Source: a bacterium
GTDB taxonomy: Bacteria > BMS3Abin14
Direction: 5' to 3'
Assembly (NCBI GenBank): GCA_020350725.1
Contig: CP070719.1
Coordinates: 2,180,701 to 2,244,700 of the forward strand
DNA: 64,000 nucleotides
The notes beneath the pieces are model-generated. The model did not search any database, was not told the origin of the DNA, and saw only the letters and a list, made by a program, of their open reading frames with translations. A program made the translations under genes and the position numbers. Shown in pieces: positions 53,551 to 61,535 of this stretch (positions are counted from its first letter, which is position 1; each line of letters opens with the position of its first letter).

Positions 53551-54530
53551 AACCCAGGATCAAGAGCAGGAGCTACCGCAGGCTGGTGTGGGACCAGTTC
53601 AGGAGGGACCGGGTGTCGGTGCTCGGGCTCATCTTCGTCCTGCTCCTTTTCGCCGTAGCCCTTGCGGCTCCGCTGCTGGCCGGGAGCAGGCCGATCATCG
53701 CCTCAGTGGATGGCGAGATCTCCTTCCCCTTTCTGTCGGGAAACTCCCAGGTGGCCTGGAAGGAGGAGGTGAAATCGGAGAACGTGTGGGCCGTGTTCCC
53801 CATCGTCCCGTACGGTCCCACGGATATCGAACTGGAAGCCCATCTTCTGCCCCCCGGCAGCGACCACTACCTCGGAACGGATGACCGGGGCAGGGATGTG
53901 CTCTCGCGTTTGATCCATGGTTCCCGGGTCTCGCTCTCCGTGGGATTCGTGGCCGTTTCGATCTACGCCTTCATCGGCGTTATCCTGGGCGCCCTGGCCG
54001 GTTACTACGGGGGGAGGGTCGATACGGTCATCTCGAGGGCCATCGAAGTGATGATGTGTTTCCCTACCTTTTTCCTCATCCTCACCGTCCTTGCCTTCCT
54101 CAGGCCCAGTATCTACAACATCATGGTGGTCATCGGTCTCACGGGTTGGCCGGGCGTGGCCCGGCTGGTGAGGGGAGAGTTCCTGAAGCAGAGGAAACTG
54201 GACTACGTCATGGCGGCCAAGGCTGTGGGTGCGTCCGATGCCAGGGTCATCTTCTATCACATTCTGCCAAACTCCCTGGCTCCGGTACTGGTCTCGGCCA
54301 CTTTCGGTATCGCCGGGGCGATCCTGGTGGAGTCCTCTCTTGCTTACCTGGGCTTTGGCGTTCCCCCGCCGACGCCTTCCTGGGGCGAGATCCTCTCCCA
54401 ATCGAAGAACTACATCGATTTCGCCTGGTGGCTGACCGTTTTCCCGGGCGTGGCCATCTTCCTGACGGTCACGGCCTACAACCTGGTGGGGGAGGGACTG
54501 CGGGATGCCGTCGATCCGCGGCTGAAGTAA
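53547..54530 (+). CDS. Peptide ABC transporter permease, DppC-type
   Basis: A 327-residue partner permease. It has the N-terminal DppC segment, an extracytoplasmic insertion (about 50-108) longer than usual before HYLGTDDRGRDVLSRLIHG, and the EAA loop LDYVMAAKAVGASDARVIFYH (about 218-238, split by variation). It ends in EGLRDAVDPRLK, a standard terminus. DppD/DppF-like ATPases would be expected next but a DMT transporter follows after 173 bp. Confidence 0.93.
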   Translation: MKPRIKSRSYRRLVWDQFRRDRVSVLGLIFVLLLFAVALAAPLLAGSRPIIASVDGEISFPFLSGNSQVAWKEEVKSENVWAVFPIVPYGPTDIELEAHLLPPGSDHYLGTDDRGRDVLSRLIHGSRVSLSVGFVAVSIYAFIGVILGALAGYYGGRVDTVISRAIEVMMCFPTFFLILTVLAFLRPSIYNIMVVIGLTGWPGVARLVRGEFLKQRKLDYVMAAKAVGASDARVIFYHILPNSLAPVLVSATFGIAGAILVESSLAYLGFGVPPPTPSWGEILSQSKNYIDFAWWLTVFPGVAIFLTVTAYNLVGEGLRDAVDPRLK

Positions 54531-54703
54531 ATTTGGATCGACGGCACCAGTGTCGAGTACGGAGTCCAAGTGCCCAGTAACAGAAAAAGCATGATTTATG
54601 ACAAAGGCTTATCCAAAGATCGATTTGGAGACCTGAATCGTCTCCTTTGCCGAGATTTAACCTTAGCTCTTAGCACATAGCACTTAGCACTCAGAATTTT
54701 CCC
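54531..54703. repeat. Heptad repeats before the DMT transporter
   Basis: Heptads cttagct, cttagca, catagca, cttagca at about 54662-54692 and ggagtcc/aagtgcc text near 54560 fill the gap after the DppC gene. Confidence 0.55.
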
Positions 54704-55570
54704 ATGTCCACTCCCGCCCTCTTTCTGATTCTTCTGTCCGCTTTCCTCCACGCCGGATGGAACGCCATGATGAAGAGGATCGAGGACCGGTTCTGCCTCA
54801 TGGTGGGGATCCATATCATCATGGCGGTGGGTCTTTCTCCTTTTCTGGCCCGCCGGGCAGTGCGGCAGCTCGCGGAGGTGCCGACGCTCATCATTCCTCT
54901 CTCATTGGCCGCCGTCTTCTTCGCCCTTTACCATCTGTTCCTGGTGCGGAGCTACGAGAGGGGTGACCTTTCCCTGGTCTACCCGCTGACCACCATGGCG
55001 CCGGCCCTCGTTCCCCTGTGGGGATGGCTATGGCTCGGAGAGCGGCTGACGGCTCCAGGATTCGCGGGCATCGGCCTCGTCCTCGCCGGTGCCTACGCCG
55101 TTCAGTTCAGGAGACTTTCACTCAAGGAGCTCGCCCAGCCCCTGCGCAGGAAGGACAGCGCAGTGCTCATGTCCCTTGCGGCCGCCTTCTTTTATTCTCT
55201 GGGATCGGCGGTGGACAAGGCGGGCATCGATCAGGCAGAGGTCCTCCCGTACAGCTACCTCCTGATCCTTGCCATGGTGGTCACCGAGGTGCCCATGGCC
55301 GCCGGGATGGGTCTCGATCTAGGACGGTTTATGGTCGACAATATCAGGTACCTGCTCGGGGCGGCCCTGGTGCTCATGGTGTCCTTCCTCACGTATCGTT
55401 TCGGTCTCAAAGTCACGGACGTCTCCTACGCCGCTTCCGTGCGCCAGGTCAACGCGCTGTTCGGGGTGATCCTGGGACTGACCCTGTTCAGGGAACCCTT
55501 CGGCCGCTACCGCCTCGCAGCGGCGATCCTGATCGTGGCAGGGGTGGTTACCATCAAGATGTATGGTTGA
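54704..55570 (+). CDS. EamA/DMT-superfamily transporter
   Basis: A 288-residue membrane protein with about ten TM helices in two EamA halves (starting LILLSAFLHAGWNAMMKR; second half SLAAAFFYSLGSAVDKAG). It is not closely similar to the EamA protein encoded at 14761. Substrate is unknown. It is followed by a strong, probably bidirectional, terminator. Confidence 0.85.
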   Translation: MSTPALFLILLSAFLHAGWNAMMKRIEDRFCLMVGIHIIMAVGLSPFLARRAVRQLAEVPTLIIPLSLAAVFFALYHLFLVRSYERGDLSLVYPLTTMAPALVPLWGWLWLGERLTAPGFAGIGLVLAGAYAVQFRRLSLKELAQPLRRKDSAVLMSLAAAFFYSLGSAVDKAGIDQAEVLPYSYLLILAMVVTEVPMAAGMGLDLGRFMVDNIRYLLGAALVLMVSFLTYRFGLKVTDVSYAASVRQVNALFGVILGLTLFREPFGRYRLAAAILIVAGVVTIKMYG

Positions 55571-55660
55571 GCAGGAGTCAGAATTCGGTAGTCAGGAGTA
55601 GGGCAAAGAGCGAAGAGCGAAGTTTTCGTGTTTTCCTCAGTCCTTAGTCCTTAGCACTAG
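55571..55660. repeat. Heptad repeats after the DMT transporter
   Basis: Heptads gcaggag/tcagaat/tcggtag/tcaggag (55571-55600), agagcga/agagcga (about 55608-55620) and tccttag/tccttag (about 55638-55655) directly follow the stop codon. Confidence 0.6.
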
Positions 55661-55690
55661 AAAATGGATGGCAGCGAGCCATCCATTTTT
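55661..55690. terminator. Bidirectional intrinsic terminator
   Basis: An 11-bp stem, AAATGGATGGC (55662-55672) with its complement (55678-55688), a 5-nt loop, T-run on plus and TTTTC on minus. It can end the DMT transporter transcript and any transcript entering from the right on minus. Confidence 0.85.
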
Positions 55691-55905
55691 TAAGGAGGCG
55701 CCCCCGCCGGCCTATCCGACGGGGGCTTAAGAAGGAGGTTCCCGCCTCGGGGTAGCCCCCGGAGGTCTCGAGAGAGGATGAAGGGGAATTCGAGGTCACG
55801 GTCGTTTTTGCTGCCCCGATTCCAACCGGGTCGATGCAAATTGCGTTCCTCAAACCGGTTATCCTTTAATATTAATTAAAGTTATATATTTCAGTTAGTT
55901 ATTAT
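55691..55905 (-). ncRNA. Candidate structured intergenic RNA
   Basis: A GC-rich stretch with stacked hairpins (e.g. GCCCCCG near 55698 pairing with CGGGGGC near 55722; CCTCGGGG with CCCCGGAGG near 55745-55765) is bounded by an AT-rich, promoter-like tract (55860-55905) and the terminator at 55661. On minus this would give an RNA of about 200 nt. No coding potential is evident, and I could not assign it to 6S, tmRNA, RNase P or a riboswitch. The rest of the gap to 56283 holds heptad text near 56010-56050 and no gene. Confidence 0.3.
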
Positions 55906-56283
55906 CCTCAGCACCGGACATGCCGGTAGGCTGCCGGCCGGTTCGGCGGTGTTATGTGAGTGAAATCACACACGGCCAGGAGATTTGACCCGAAAGAGGG
56001 TGACGGCAGGGTCTGAAGTCCAGGGTCCGGTGTCCAGGTCTGGTTCCCGTTTCCTTGTTTCGAGGGTCTCGGGTATGGGGTATGGGATATTCACCGTCTG
56101 CAGCGCCGGAACACTACCGGTTTCCGAACCGCGAATCACCGCTCCCAAATCACAACGGTTCAACCGTAATCGGCAACCTGTAAGCTGAAAACCGTCGATC
56201 GATTCCCCAAATTGACCCTGCCCGCTCGTTCTGCTATCTTCCGTTCGTTTCGGGTGCGGGAAAATGACCGTCAAAGGGAATCC

Positions 56284-57198
56284 ATGATTGGAAGAAGCAG
56301 GATATTCCGTCCCGAGGACACCGCTTTCATCTTCTATCTGACCGCGGTGTCCATATGGGTCACCCTTTTCCACAGGGGCATCGAGCGGTGGTGGATCTAC
56401 GTCCTTTCCCACTCCCTGGCCGCAGTGCTGACCATCGCCTGGGTACGCTACTCGTCGGCCAGCGAACGTCCCGCCGTCCGATTCCTCCGCTACTGGTACA
56501 TTCCCCTGTGCCTGGCGATCTTCTACGAACAGATCGACAAGTTCATCCTCGGCCTGCACGGCCGCTACCTCGATCACATCATCTTTAATTTCGAGAAGAG
56601 CCTCCTGGGTGTCCATCCGTCTGTGTGGCTGGAGCGGTTCGCGTCACCCGTCATGACGGAGGTCATGAAGATCGGCTACCACTCCTACTACTGGATCGGC
56701 CCCATCCTGGGGGTCTGTCTGTACCTGAGGGAGGACAAGATCCCCTTCCGCAGGACCCTCTTCTCCATCATGCTGGCGTTCTTCATCTCATATTTCGGAT
56801 TCATCCTCTTCCCGGTTATCGGGCCGAGGTACGTCCTGTCCGACCTTTACAATGGCCCTTTAAACGGATATTTTGTCACGGCGCTGCAGGACTGGATCAT
56901 GGAACACGGTGACATCTACGGCGGCTGCATGCCGTCCTCCCATGTGGCTGTTGCCCTGGTGGTCCTGATGCTGGCCTGGACCTACCAGAGGAGGCTCGCA
57001 TGGATATTCACACCGCTCGTCACCATACTGAGCATCTCCACCGTGTACAACCGATACCATTATGTCAGCGACGTCTTCGCGGGCATTATCGTCGGACTGG
57101 TGGCCTTCTTCATCGGCAAGCGGATCTATCGGGACAGCCCTGAAGGGCTGTCAGTGGAGATTGGGAAGGAAAAAACAGAAAGAACACAGGAGTTCTGA
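56284..57198 (+). CDS. PAP2-superfamily membrane phosphatase/transferase
   Basis: A 304-residue membrane protein with about six TM helices. The PAP2 signature is spread as PSSHVAVALV (about residues 220-229, catalytic His) and NRYHYVSDVFAG (about 256-267, second His and Asp). The wider pattern resembles the inositolphosphotransferase/LPP branch. It may dephosphorylate or transfer lipid phosphates. An in-frame extension to 56212 is open, but ATG 56284 is preferred. The tail is charged and runs into heptads. Confidence 0.85.
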   Translation: MIGRSRIFRPEDTAFIFYLTAVSIWVTLFHRGIERWWIYVLSHSLAAVLTIAWVRYSSASERPAVRFLRYWYIPLCLAIFYEQIDKFILGLHGRYLDHIIFNFEKSLLGVHPSVWLERFASPVMTEVMKIGYHSYYWIGPILGVCLYLREDKIPFRRTLFSIMLAFFISYFGFILFPVIGPRYVLSDLYNGPLNGYFVTALQDWIMEHGDIYGGCMPSSHVAVALVVLMLAWTYQRRLAWIFTPLVTILSISTVYNRYHYVSDVFAGIIVGLVAFFIGKRIYRDSPEGLSVEIGKEKTERTQEF

Positions 57199-57395
57199 GG
57201 GATAGGTGATCAGTGATAAGAGTCAGGGAAACATGTTGTAGGCCATCGCTTAGAACTGCGAACCTGGGACTTCTTCCAATCACCGATACCTGGCACCCTG
57301 GACCCGGTTTTCAGCTCTCGCTTCTTTTTTTGGACTTTGGACTTTGGATTTTGGATCGGATTGCAGCGACCAGCCACCGGACACCAGGAACTGAG
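57199..57395. repeat. Heptad repeats upstream of korD
   Basis: gataggt/gatcagt/gataaga heptads (57200-57225) and a run of tttggac, tttggac, tttggat, tttggat (about 57330-57358) fill the gap before the ferredoxin gene. Confidence 0.65.
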
Positions 57396-57400
57396 TTTTT

Positions 57401-57607
57401 ATGGCCACGATAAAGATCGAAAGGGACAAATGCAAGGGATGCGTTCTGTGTGTTGACGTCTGCCCCTACGGTTTGATCTGTCAGGAAAAGGCTATCAACG
57501 ACCAGGGATATCAGTACGTGGTCCTGGAGGATCCGGATGGAAGATGCACAGGATGCACCCTGTGCGCGGTAGTGTGTCCGGACATATGCATCGAAGTGTT
57601 TAAGTGA
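57401..57607 (+). CDS. korD: 2-oxoacid:ferredoxin oxidoreductase delta subunit (2x[4Fe-4S] ferredoxin)
   Basis: A 68-residue ferredoxin with two complete cluster motifs, CKGCVLCVDVCP (about 10-21) and CTGCTLCAVVCP (about 48-59). It is the electron-carrying delta subunit for the korA-B-C genes that follow; the same order D-A-B-C is common in anaerobes. Start ATG 57401. Confidence 0.92.
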   Translation: MATIKIERDKCKGCVLCVDVCPYGLICQEKAINDQGYQYVVLEDPDGRCTGCTLCAVVCPDICIEVFK

Positions 57608-57727
57608 GGTATAGGTTAAAGTTAAAAGGAAAAAGGTAAAAGGGTGCAGGAAATAACGGTGCCACATCATGAAGTAATGCCACCTTTTGTTTTTTCCTTT
57701 GACCTTTCTCCTTTAACCTTTTTCCTA
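57608..57727. repeat. Inverted pair of AG/CT heptad arrays between korD and korA
   Basis: gttaaag/ttaaaag/gaaaaag/gtaaaag (about 57618-57648) faces ctttgac/ctttctc/ctttaac/ctttttc (about 57697-57725). The arms are imperfect reverse complements about 45 nt long, so the transcript can fold into a long stem between two genes of one operon. Confidence 0.7.
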
Positions 57728-57779
57728 AAGGGCGTATCGATCCATATCAATAATCCAAGATGACAGCGGAGAGATCATT

Positions 57780-58841
57780 TTGAGTTCAGGCAAGCGCATC
57801 CTGGTCAAAGGCAACGACGCCATAGGCATGGGCGCCATCAAGGCGGGCTGCCGTTTTTACTTCGGCTATCCGATCACCCCTCAGAATGAGATTCCCGAGT
57901 TCATGTCAAGGGAGCTGCCCAAGATCGGAGGGGAGTTCGTCCAGGCGGAGAGCGAGTTGGCGTCCATCAATATGGTCCTTGGCGCCTCGGCACTGGGTGT
58001 GCGGTCCATGACTTCCTCCTCCAGCCCGGGGATCTCCCTCATGCAGGAGGGTCTGTCCTACATGGCCGGTCAGGAGCTTCCGGCCGTCGTTATCAACGTG
58101 GTCAGGTGCGGACCGGGGCTCGGTGGGATCGCCGCCTCACAGGGGGATTATTTCCAGGCTGTCAAGGGCGGAGGGCATGGCGATTACCATCTGATCGTCC
58201 TGGCGCCGGCCAGCGTACAGGAGATGTACGACCACACCATCCTCGCTTTCGATCTGGCCGACAGGTATCGGAATCCGGCCATGGTCCTGGCTGACGCCAT
58301 CCTGGGGCAGATGCAGGAGCCCATTGTGGAAAGGGAAGAGGAGGTCCAGGAACCGAGGAAGCCCTGGGCTCTGACTGGAGCCAAGGGCAGGCCGGCCAGG
58401 CACATCAAGTCCCTTCTTCTCAAGGAGGGTGAACTGGAGTCCCACAACAGATTGCTCCAGGAGAAGTACAGGGAGGTCCAGAAACACGAAATCCGCTACA
58501 ACGAGTTGGAGGTGGAGGACGCCGAACTGGTGGTAGCTGCCTTCGGGACCTCCGCCCGGATCGCCAGGACAGCGGTATCGAAGGCCCGTTCCGAGGGCCT
58601 GAAGGTGGGTCTCTTCCGTCCGGTGACCCTGTTTCCTTTCCCCGGCGAGAGGCTCCGGGTCCTGTCCGCCAGGGTGAAGAACTTCCTGGTCGTCGAGATG
58701 AACACGGGGCAGATGGTAGAGGACGTCAGGCTAAACGTCTCCGGTGATGCATCGGTGTTCTTTTACGGACGCCCCGGCGGGGCGATCCCGACACCGATGG
58801 AGGTGTATGAGAGGATCGTGAAGCACTATAAAGAACAGTAG
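57780..58841 (+). CDS. korA: 2-oxoacid:ferredoxin oxidoreductase alpha subunit
   Basis: A 353-residue alpha subunit with GNDAIGMGAIKAGCRFYFGYPITP (split across a turn), QAESELASINMVLGASALG, TSSSSPGISLMQEG and a C-terminal FRPVTLFPFP. With KorB (TPP) and KorC it oxidatively decarboxylates 2-oxoacids such as 2-oxoglutarate, or branched-chain or aromatic analogues, to acyl-CoA, reducing ferredoxin. The start is TTG 57780 with GGAGAG upstream. The stop codon lies inside the left arm of an inverted repeat. Confidence 0.9.
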   Translation: MSSGKRILVKGNDAIGMGAIKAGCRFYFGYPITPQNEIPEFMSRELPKIGGEFVQAESELASINMVLGASALGVRSMTSSSSPGISLMQEGLSYMAGQELPAVVINVVRCGPGLGGIAASQGDYFQAVKGGGHGDYHLIVLAPASVQEMYDHTILAFDLADRYRNPAMVLADAILGQMQEPIVEREEEVQEPRKPWALTGAKGRPARHIKSLLLKEGELESHNRLLQEKYREVQKHEIRYNELEVEDAELVVAAFGTSARIARTAVSKARSEGLKVGLFRPVTLFPFPGERLRVLSARVKNFLVVEMNTGQMVEDVRLNVSGDASVFFYGRPGGAIPTPMEVYERIVKHYKEQ

Positions 58842-58962
58842 TCAGGAGTCAGTATTCAGAAGTCAGTATGGAAAATAGAAGCCAAGGATAAGGGCCCAGA
58901 AACTGCCGATACAAAATTTTACCCTTTTTTATACCGAATACTGAATACTGAATCCTGACTAC
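58838..58962. repeat. Near-perfect inverted heptad repeat between korA and korB
   Basis: Left arm 58838-58859 and right arm 58941-58962 are complementary at 21 of 22 positions and consist of gtcagga/gtcagta heptads. The left arm contains the korA stop codon, and the right arm ends 15 nt before the korB start. The korA-korB mRNA would carry a 22-bp stem with an 81-nt loop. Confidence 0.88.
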
Positions 58963-58977
58963 TTGAAGAGGTCTGTT

Positions 58978-59730
58978 ATGAAACCAGTTTTCTCCAAACC
59001 CAAAGCGCTCAACGATGCGGTGATGCATTACTGTCCCGGATGCGGGCATGGCGTCGTTCACCGTCTGGTGGGAGAGGCCCTGGACCACTTCGATATCCTG
59101 GACAGGACTGTGGGTGTCGCCCCCGTCGGCTGCGCGGTGCTCATGTACGACTATTTCAATTGCGACATCATCGAAGCTCCCCACGGACGGCCGCCGGCTG
59201 TGGCAACCGGCATGAAGAGGTCGCGCCCCGACCTCATCATTTTCGCCTATCAGGGAGATGGAGACCTTGCGTCCATCGGTCTTGCCGAGATCGTCCATGC
59301 CGCCAACCGAGGTGAAAATGTCACGGTGATCTTCGTCAACAACACCGTGTACGGCATGACCGGCGGACAGATGGCTCCGACCACCCTCCTCGGTCAGCAG
59401 ACGACGACGTCACCCTACGGGAGAAACCTGAACACCGACGGATATCCCATCCGGATGGCGGAGATGCTGGCTACCCTTGAGGGCACTTCCTACGTGGCAA
59501 GACACGCCATTGACACACCGGCGAACATCCTGCGGGCGAGGAAATCGATATTCAGGGCGTTCGAGATGCAGGTCAAAGATATGGGTTTCTCCTTCGTGGA
59601 GCTTCTCACCACCTGCCCGACCAACTGGGGCATGAGCTCCCGGGAATCGATCAGGAGGATCAAGGAGGAACTGATACCCTATTTTCCCCTCGGCGTGTTC
59701 AAGGAGAAAGAGGTGGCGGACTATATCTGA
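58978..59730 (+). CDS. korB: 2-oxoacid:ferredoxin oxidoreductase beta subunit (TPP-binding)
   Basis: A 250-residue beta subunit. It carries the cluster/TPP landmarks MHYCPGCGHGV (about 16-26), APVGCAVLMYDYF, and the TPP-Mg motif GDGDLASIGLAEI with FVNNTVYGMTGGQ downstream (about 90-130). ATG 58978 is preferred to TTG 58963. Which 2-oxoacid is used (2-oxoglutarate, 2-ketoisovalerate or an aryl acid) cannot be settled from the sequence alone. Confidence 0.92.
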   Translation: MKPVFSKPKALNDAVMHYCPGCGHGVVHRLVGEALDHFDILDRTVGVAPVGCAVLMYDYFNCDIIEAPHGRPPAVATGMKRSRPDLIIFAYQGDGDLASIGLAEIVHAANRGENVTVIFVNNTVYGMTGGQMAPTTLLGQQTTTSPYGRNLNTDGYPIRMAEMLATLEGTSYVARHAIDTPANILRARKSIFRAFEMQVKDMGFSFVELLTTCPTNWGMSSRESIRRIKEELIPYFPLGVFKEKEVADYI

Positions 59731-59807
59731 AGGTCCGTTTGGGAGTATGGAGGTAACGGTGTAACGGGGTGAGATCTCCGACACCCCGATACACGGAGAT
59801 CAACAGT

Positions 59808-60401
59808 ATGTACTACGACGTCTTCATATCCGGCTTCGGCGGCCAGGGGATCCTCCTCGCGGGTCAGCTCCTCGCCGAGGCGGCGATGGAGAAAGGCCTT
59901 GAGGTGACCTTCTTCCCGTCCTACGGTGTCGAGATGCGGGGAGGAACAGCCAGATGCACCGTCATCCTCTCTGACGAGGCGATAGGCTCGCCCATCGTGG
60001 ATAGCCCCCTCTGTATCATCGCAATGAACCAGCCGTCCCTCCTTCGCTACCAGGAGTCCCTTCCCGAGGGCGGTCTGTTCATCGTCAACAGCTCCCTGGC
60101 CAGGCTGGAGGACGTCCAGCGGGACGACATCCTGGTGCGGGCGGTGCCCATCAGCGAGCTGGCGATCGAACTCGGCAACGCGCGGCTGGCCAATATGGTG
60201 GCCCTGGGCGCCTTCGCTCAATGTTCGGGAACCCTCGCCCCGGAGGAGATCGTCGCCGCCCTTGAGTCCGTCATTTCGGCGAGGAACAGGAAGCTCATCC
60301 CCCTGAACGAAAAAGCGATCCTCGAGGGTGCGCGGTACGCGAGGGAGATGCCGGTGTTTCAGATGCACGAGGTGGAAAAACGTGACGGGCAGACCTATTG
60401 A
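59808..60401 (+). CDS. korC: 2-oxoacid:ferredoxin oxidoreductase gamma subunit
   Basis: A 197-residue gamma subunit with [17 protein letters not shown] (about 5-21), [20 protein letters not shown] and EIGN-like [19 protein letters not shown]. It completes the heterotetrameric enzyme (D, A, B, C). ATG 59808 has CGGAG 10 nt upstream; an extension to 59769 is rejected. It overlaps the cupin regulator by 20 nt. Confidence 0.9.
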   Translation: MYYDVFISGFGGQGILLAGQLLAEAAMEKGLEVTFFPSYGVEMRGGTARCTVILSDEAIGSPIVDSPLCIIAMNQPSLLRYQESLPEGGLFIVNSSLARLEDVQRDDILVRAVPISELAIELGNARLANMVALGAFAQCSGTLAPEEIVAALESVISARNRKLIPLNEKAILEGARYAREMPVFQMHEVEKRDGQTY

Positions 60402-60966
60402 TGTCGGCAAGAGGATCAAAGAGCTGAGAGAGGACAGGGGACTGAGCCTCCAGGACCTGGGCGAGAGGACCGGCTATTCGTCGGCTCTCCTATCTCAGTT
60501 CGAAAACCACCTCGTCAGCCCTCCCCTGGGAGCCCTCGTCAAGCTGGCCCAGGCCCTGGATACGCAGGTGGGGGATTTCTTCGGGGATTCACCCGATCAT
60601 CCGTTCACCATCGTCAGAAGCGACGAGAGAGAGGTGGTGTCGAGGGTGGCCTCCAGGTCCGGTGTCAACCTCGGTTACGCTTATGAATCCCTCGGCTTCG
60701 GCATGAGGGACCGCAGCATGGAGCCCTTCGTAGTGACCCTGGAACCGGTGGCCATCAGGGAGAAACACCTGTCTGTTCACGAGGGTGAGGAGTTTATCTA
60801 CGTCCTCGAGGGACGGATGAGCGTCCGCCTCGAGGAACACACAGACGTACTCGAGGCTGGAGATTCCATCTACTTCCGTTGCACCACACCCCACCACATC
60901 ACCTGTGAAGGGAACGAGCCGGCGAAGATCCTGGCGGTGATCTTTGCGGGCAGGGCTGAGGACTGA
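60382..60966 (+). CDS. XRE-family regulator with cupin domain
   Basis: A 194-residue protein: XRE helix-turn-helix (about residues 8-62, GKRIKELREDRGLSLQDLGE) and a C-terminal cupin (about 120-190, HEGEEFIYVLEGRMSV and PHHITC). This fusion usually controls small-molecule catabolic genes, the cupin sensing the metabolite. GTG 60382 lies inside korC, so it is co-transcribed with korDABC and probably regulates that operon or the nearby paaK. Confidence 0.88.
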   Translation: MTGRPIDVGKRIKELREDRGLSLQDLGERTGYSSALLSQFENHLVSPPLGALVKLAQALDTQVGDFFGDSPDHPFTIVRSDEREVVSRVASRSGVNLGYAYESLGFGMRDRSMEPFVVTLEPVAIREKHLSVHEGEEFIYVLEGRMSVRLEEHTDVLEAGDSIYFRCTTPHHITCEGNEPAKILAVIFAGRAED

Positions 60967-61038
60967 AAACGGAATATTTAGAACTGAGAATCAGGAACCA
61001 AGAACCAAGAGATAAGAACTAAGAGCTTGGGACTGAGT
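60967..61038. repeat. Heptad repeats after the cupin regulator
   Basis: accaaga, accaaga, gataaga, actaaga (about 60996-61025) with agaactg/agaatca text before them. Confidence 0.6.
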
Positions 61039-61419
61039 CTAGACCCCTGACCCTCCTGTTCTTTTACCCGGTCTCCAGGCGACCATCGAGGCCACCGTCA
61101 ACACCCCCCATCCCACGGACGCCCAGCGGAGAAGCGCCGGCGAGATATTCGGATAGAGGATGGGTCGTAAATGCCGGACCAGAAAGGACCCCTCGAAGGA
61201 GAAATAGGGGTCGGCGACCCTCCTGAGCTGTTCCTCCCATGCGGTCAGCGGGCAGAAGATCCCCGCGGCGGCGATGAGGGACGTCACGGTCATCCCGGCG
61301 AAGTGGATCCAGCGCAGGGTGGGGGATCCCAGCATCAGCCCCAGGGGCAGGCCGAGGATCATGAAGATCACCCAGAGGAAGTGGAGGAGCATTATAATGT
61401 CAGCGAGATGGGATTTCAT
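61039..61419 (-). CDS. DUF2784 membrane protein
   Basis: A 126-residue protein with three to four TM helices and the DUF2784 signatures LHFLWVIFMILGLPLG, FCPLTAWEEQLR (about 55-66) and FLVRHLRPILYP. Function is unknown. It is on minus downstream of paaK, 116 nt away. Confidence 0.85.
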   Translation of the reverse strand: MKSHLADIIMLLHFLWVIFMILGLPLGLMLGSPTLRWIHFAGMTVTSLIAAAGIFCPLTAWEEQLRRVADPYFSFEGSFLVRHLRPILYPNISPALLRWASVGWGVLTVASMVAWRPGKRTGGSGV

Positions 61420-61535
61420 GTCGCCGACGTCTGAGTCCTGGAATTCTGCAGACCGGGAATACTGAGATTAAAGACCTGTTATTCCTTTTCCCCGATACAC
61501 CGATACCCCGGTACACCGATGCTCTCCAGTTTCCC
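61420..61535. repeat. Degenerate repeats between DUF2784 and paaK
   Basis: Repeats built on ccgatac/accgata/ccggtac units occur at about 61490-61522, a related but less regular flavour than the 7-bp arrays elsewhere. Confidence 0.4.

Noticed and set aside
57289..57305. Sigma-54 promoter candidate (tggcaccctggaccc)
   Set aside because: The -12 half (TTGC) is absent at the right spacing, and the text belongs to a heptad array.
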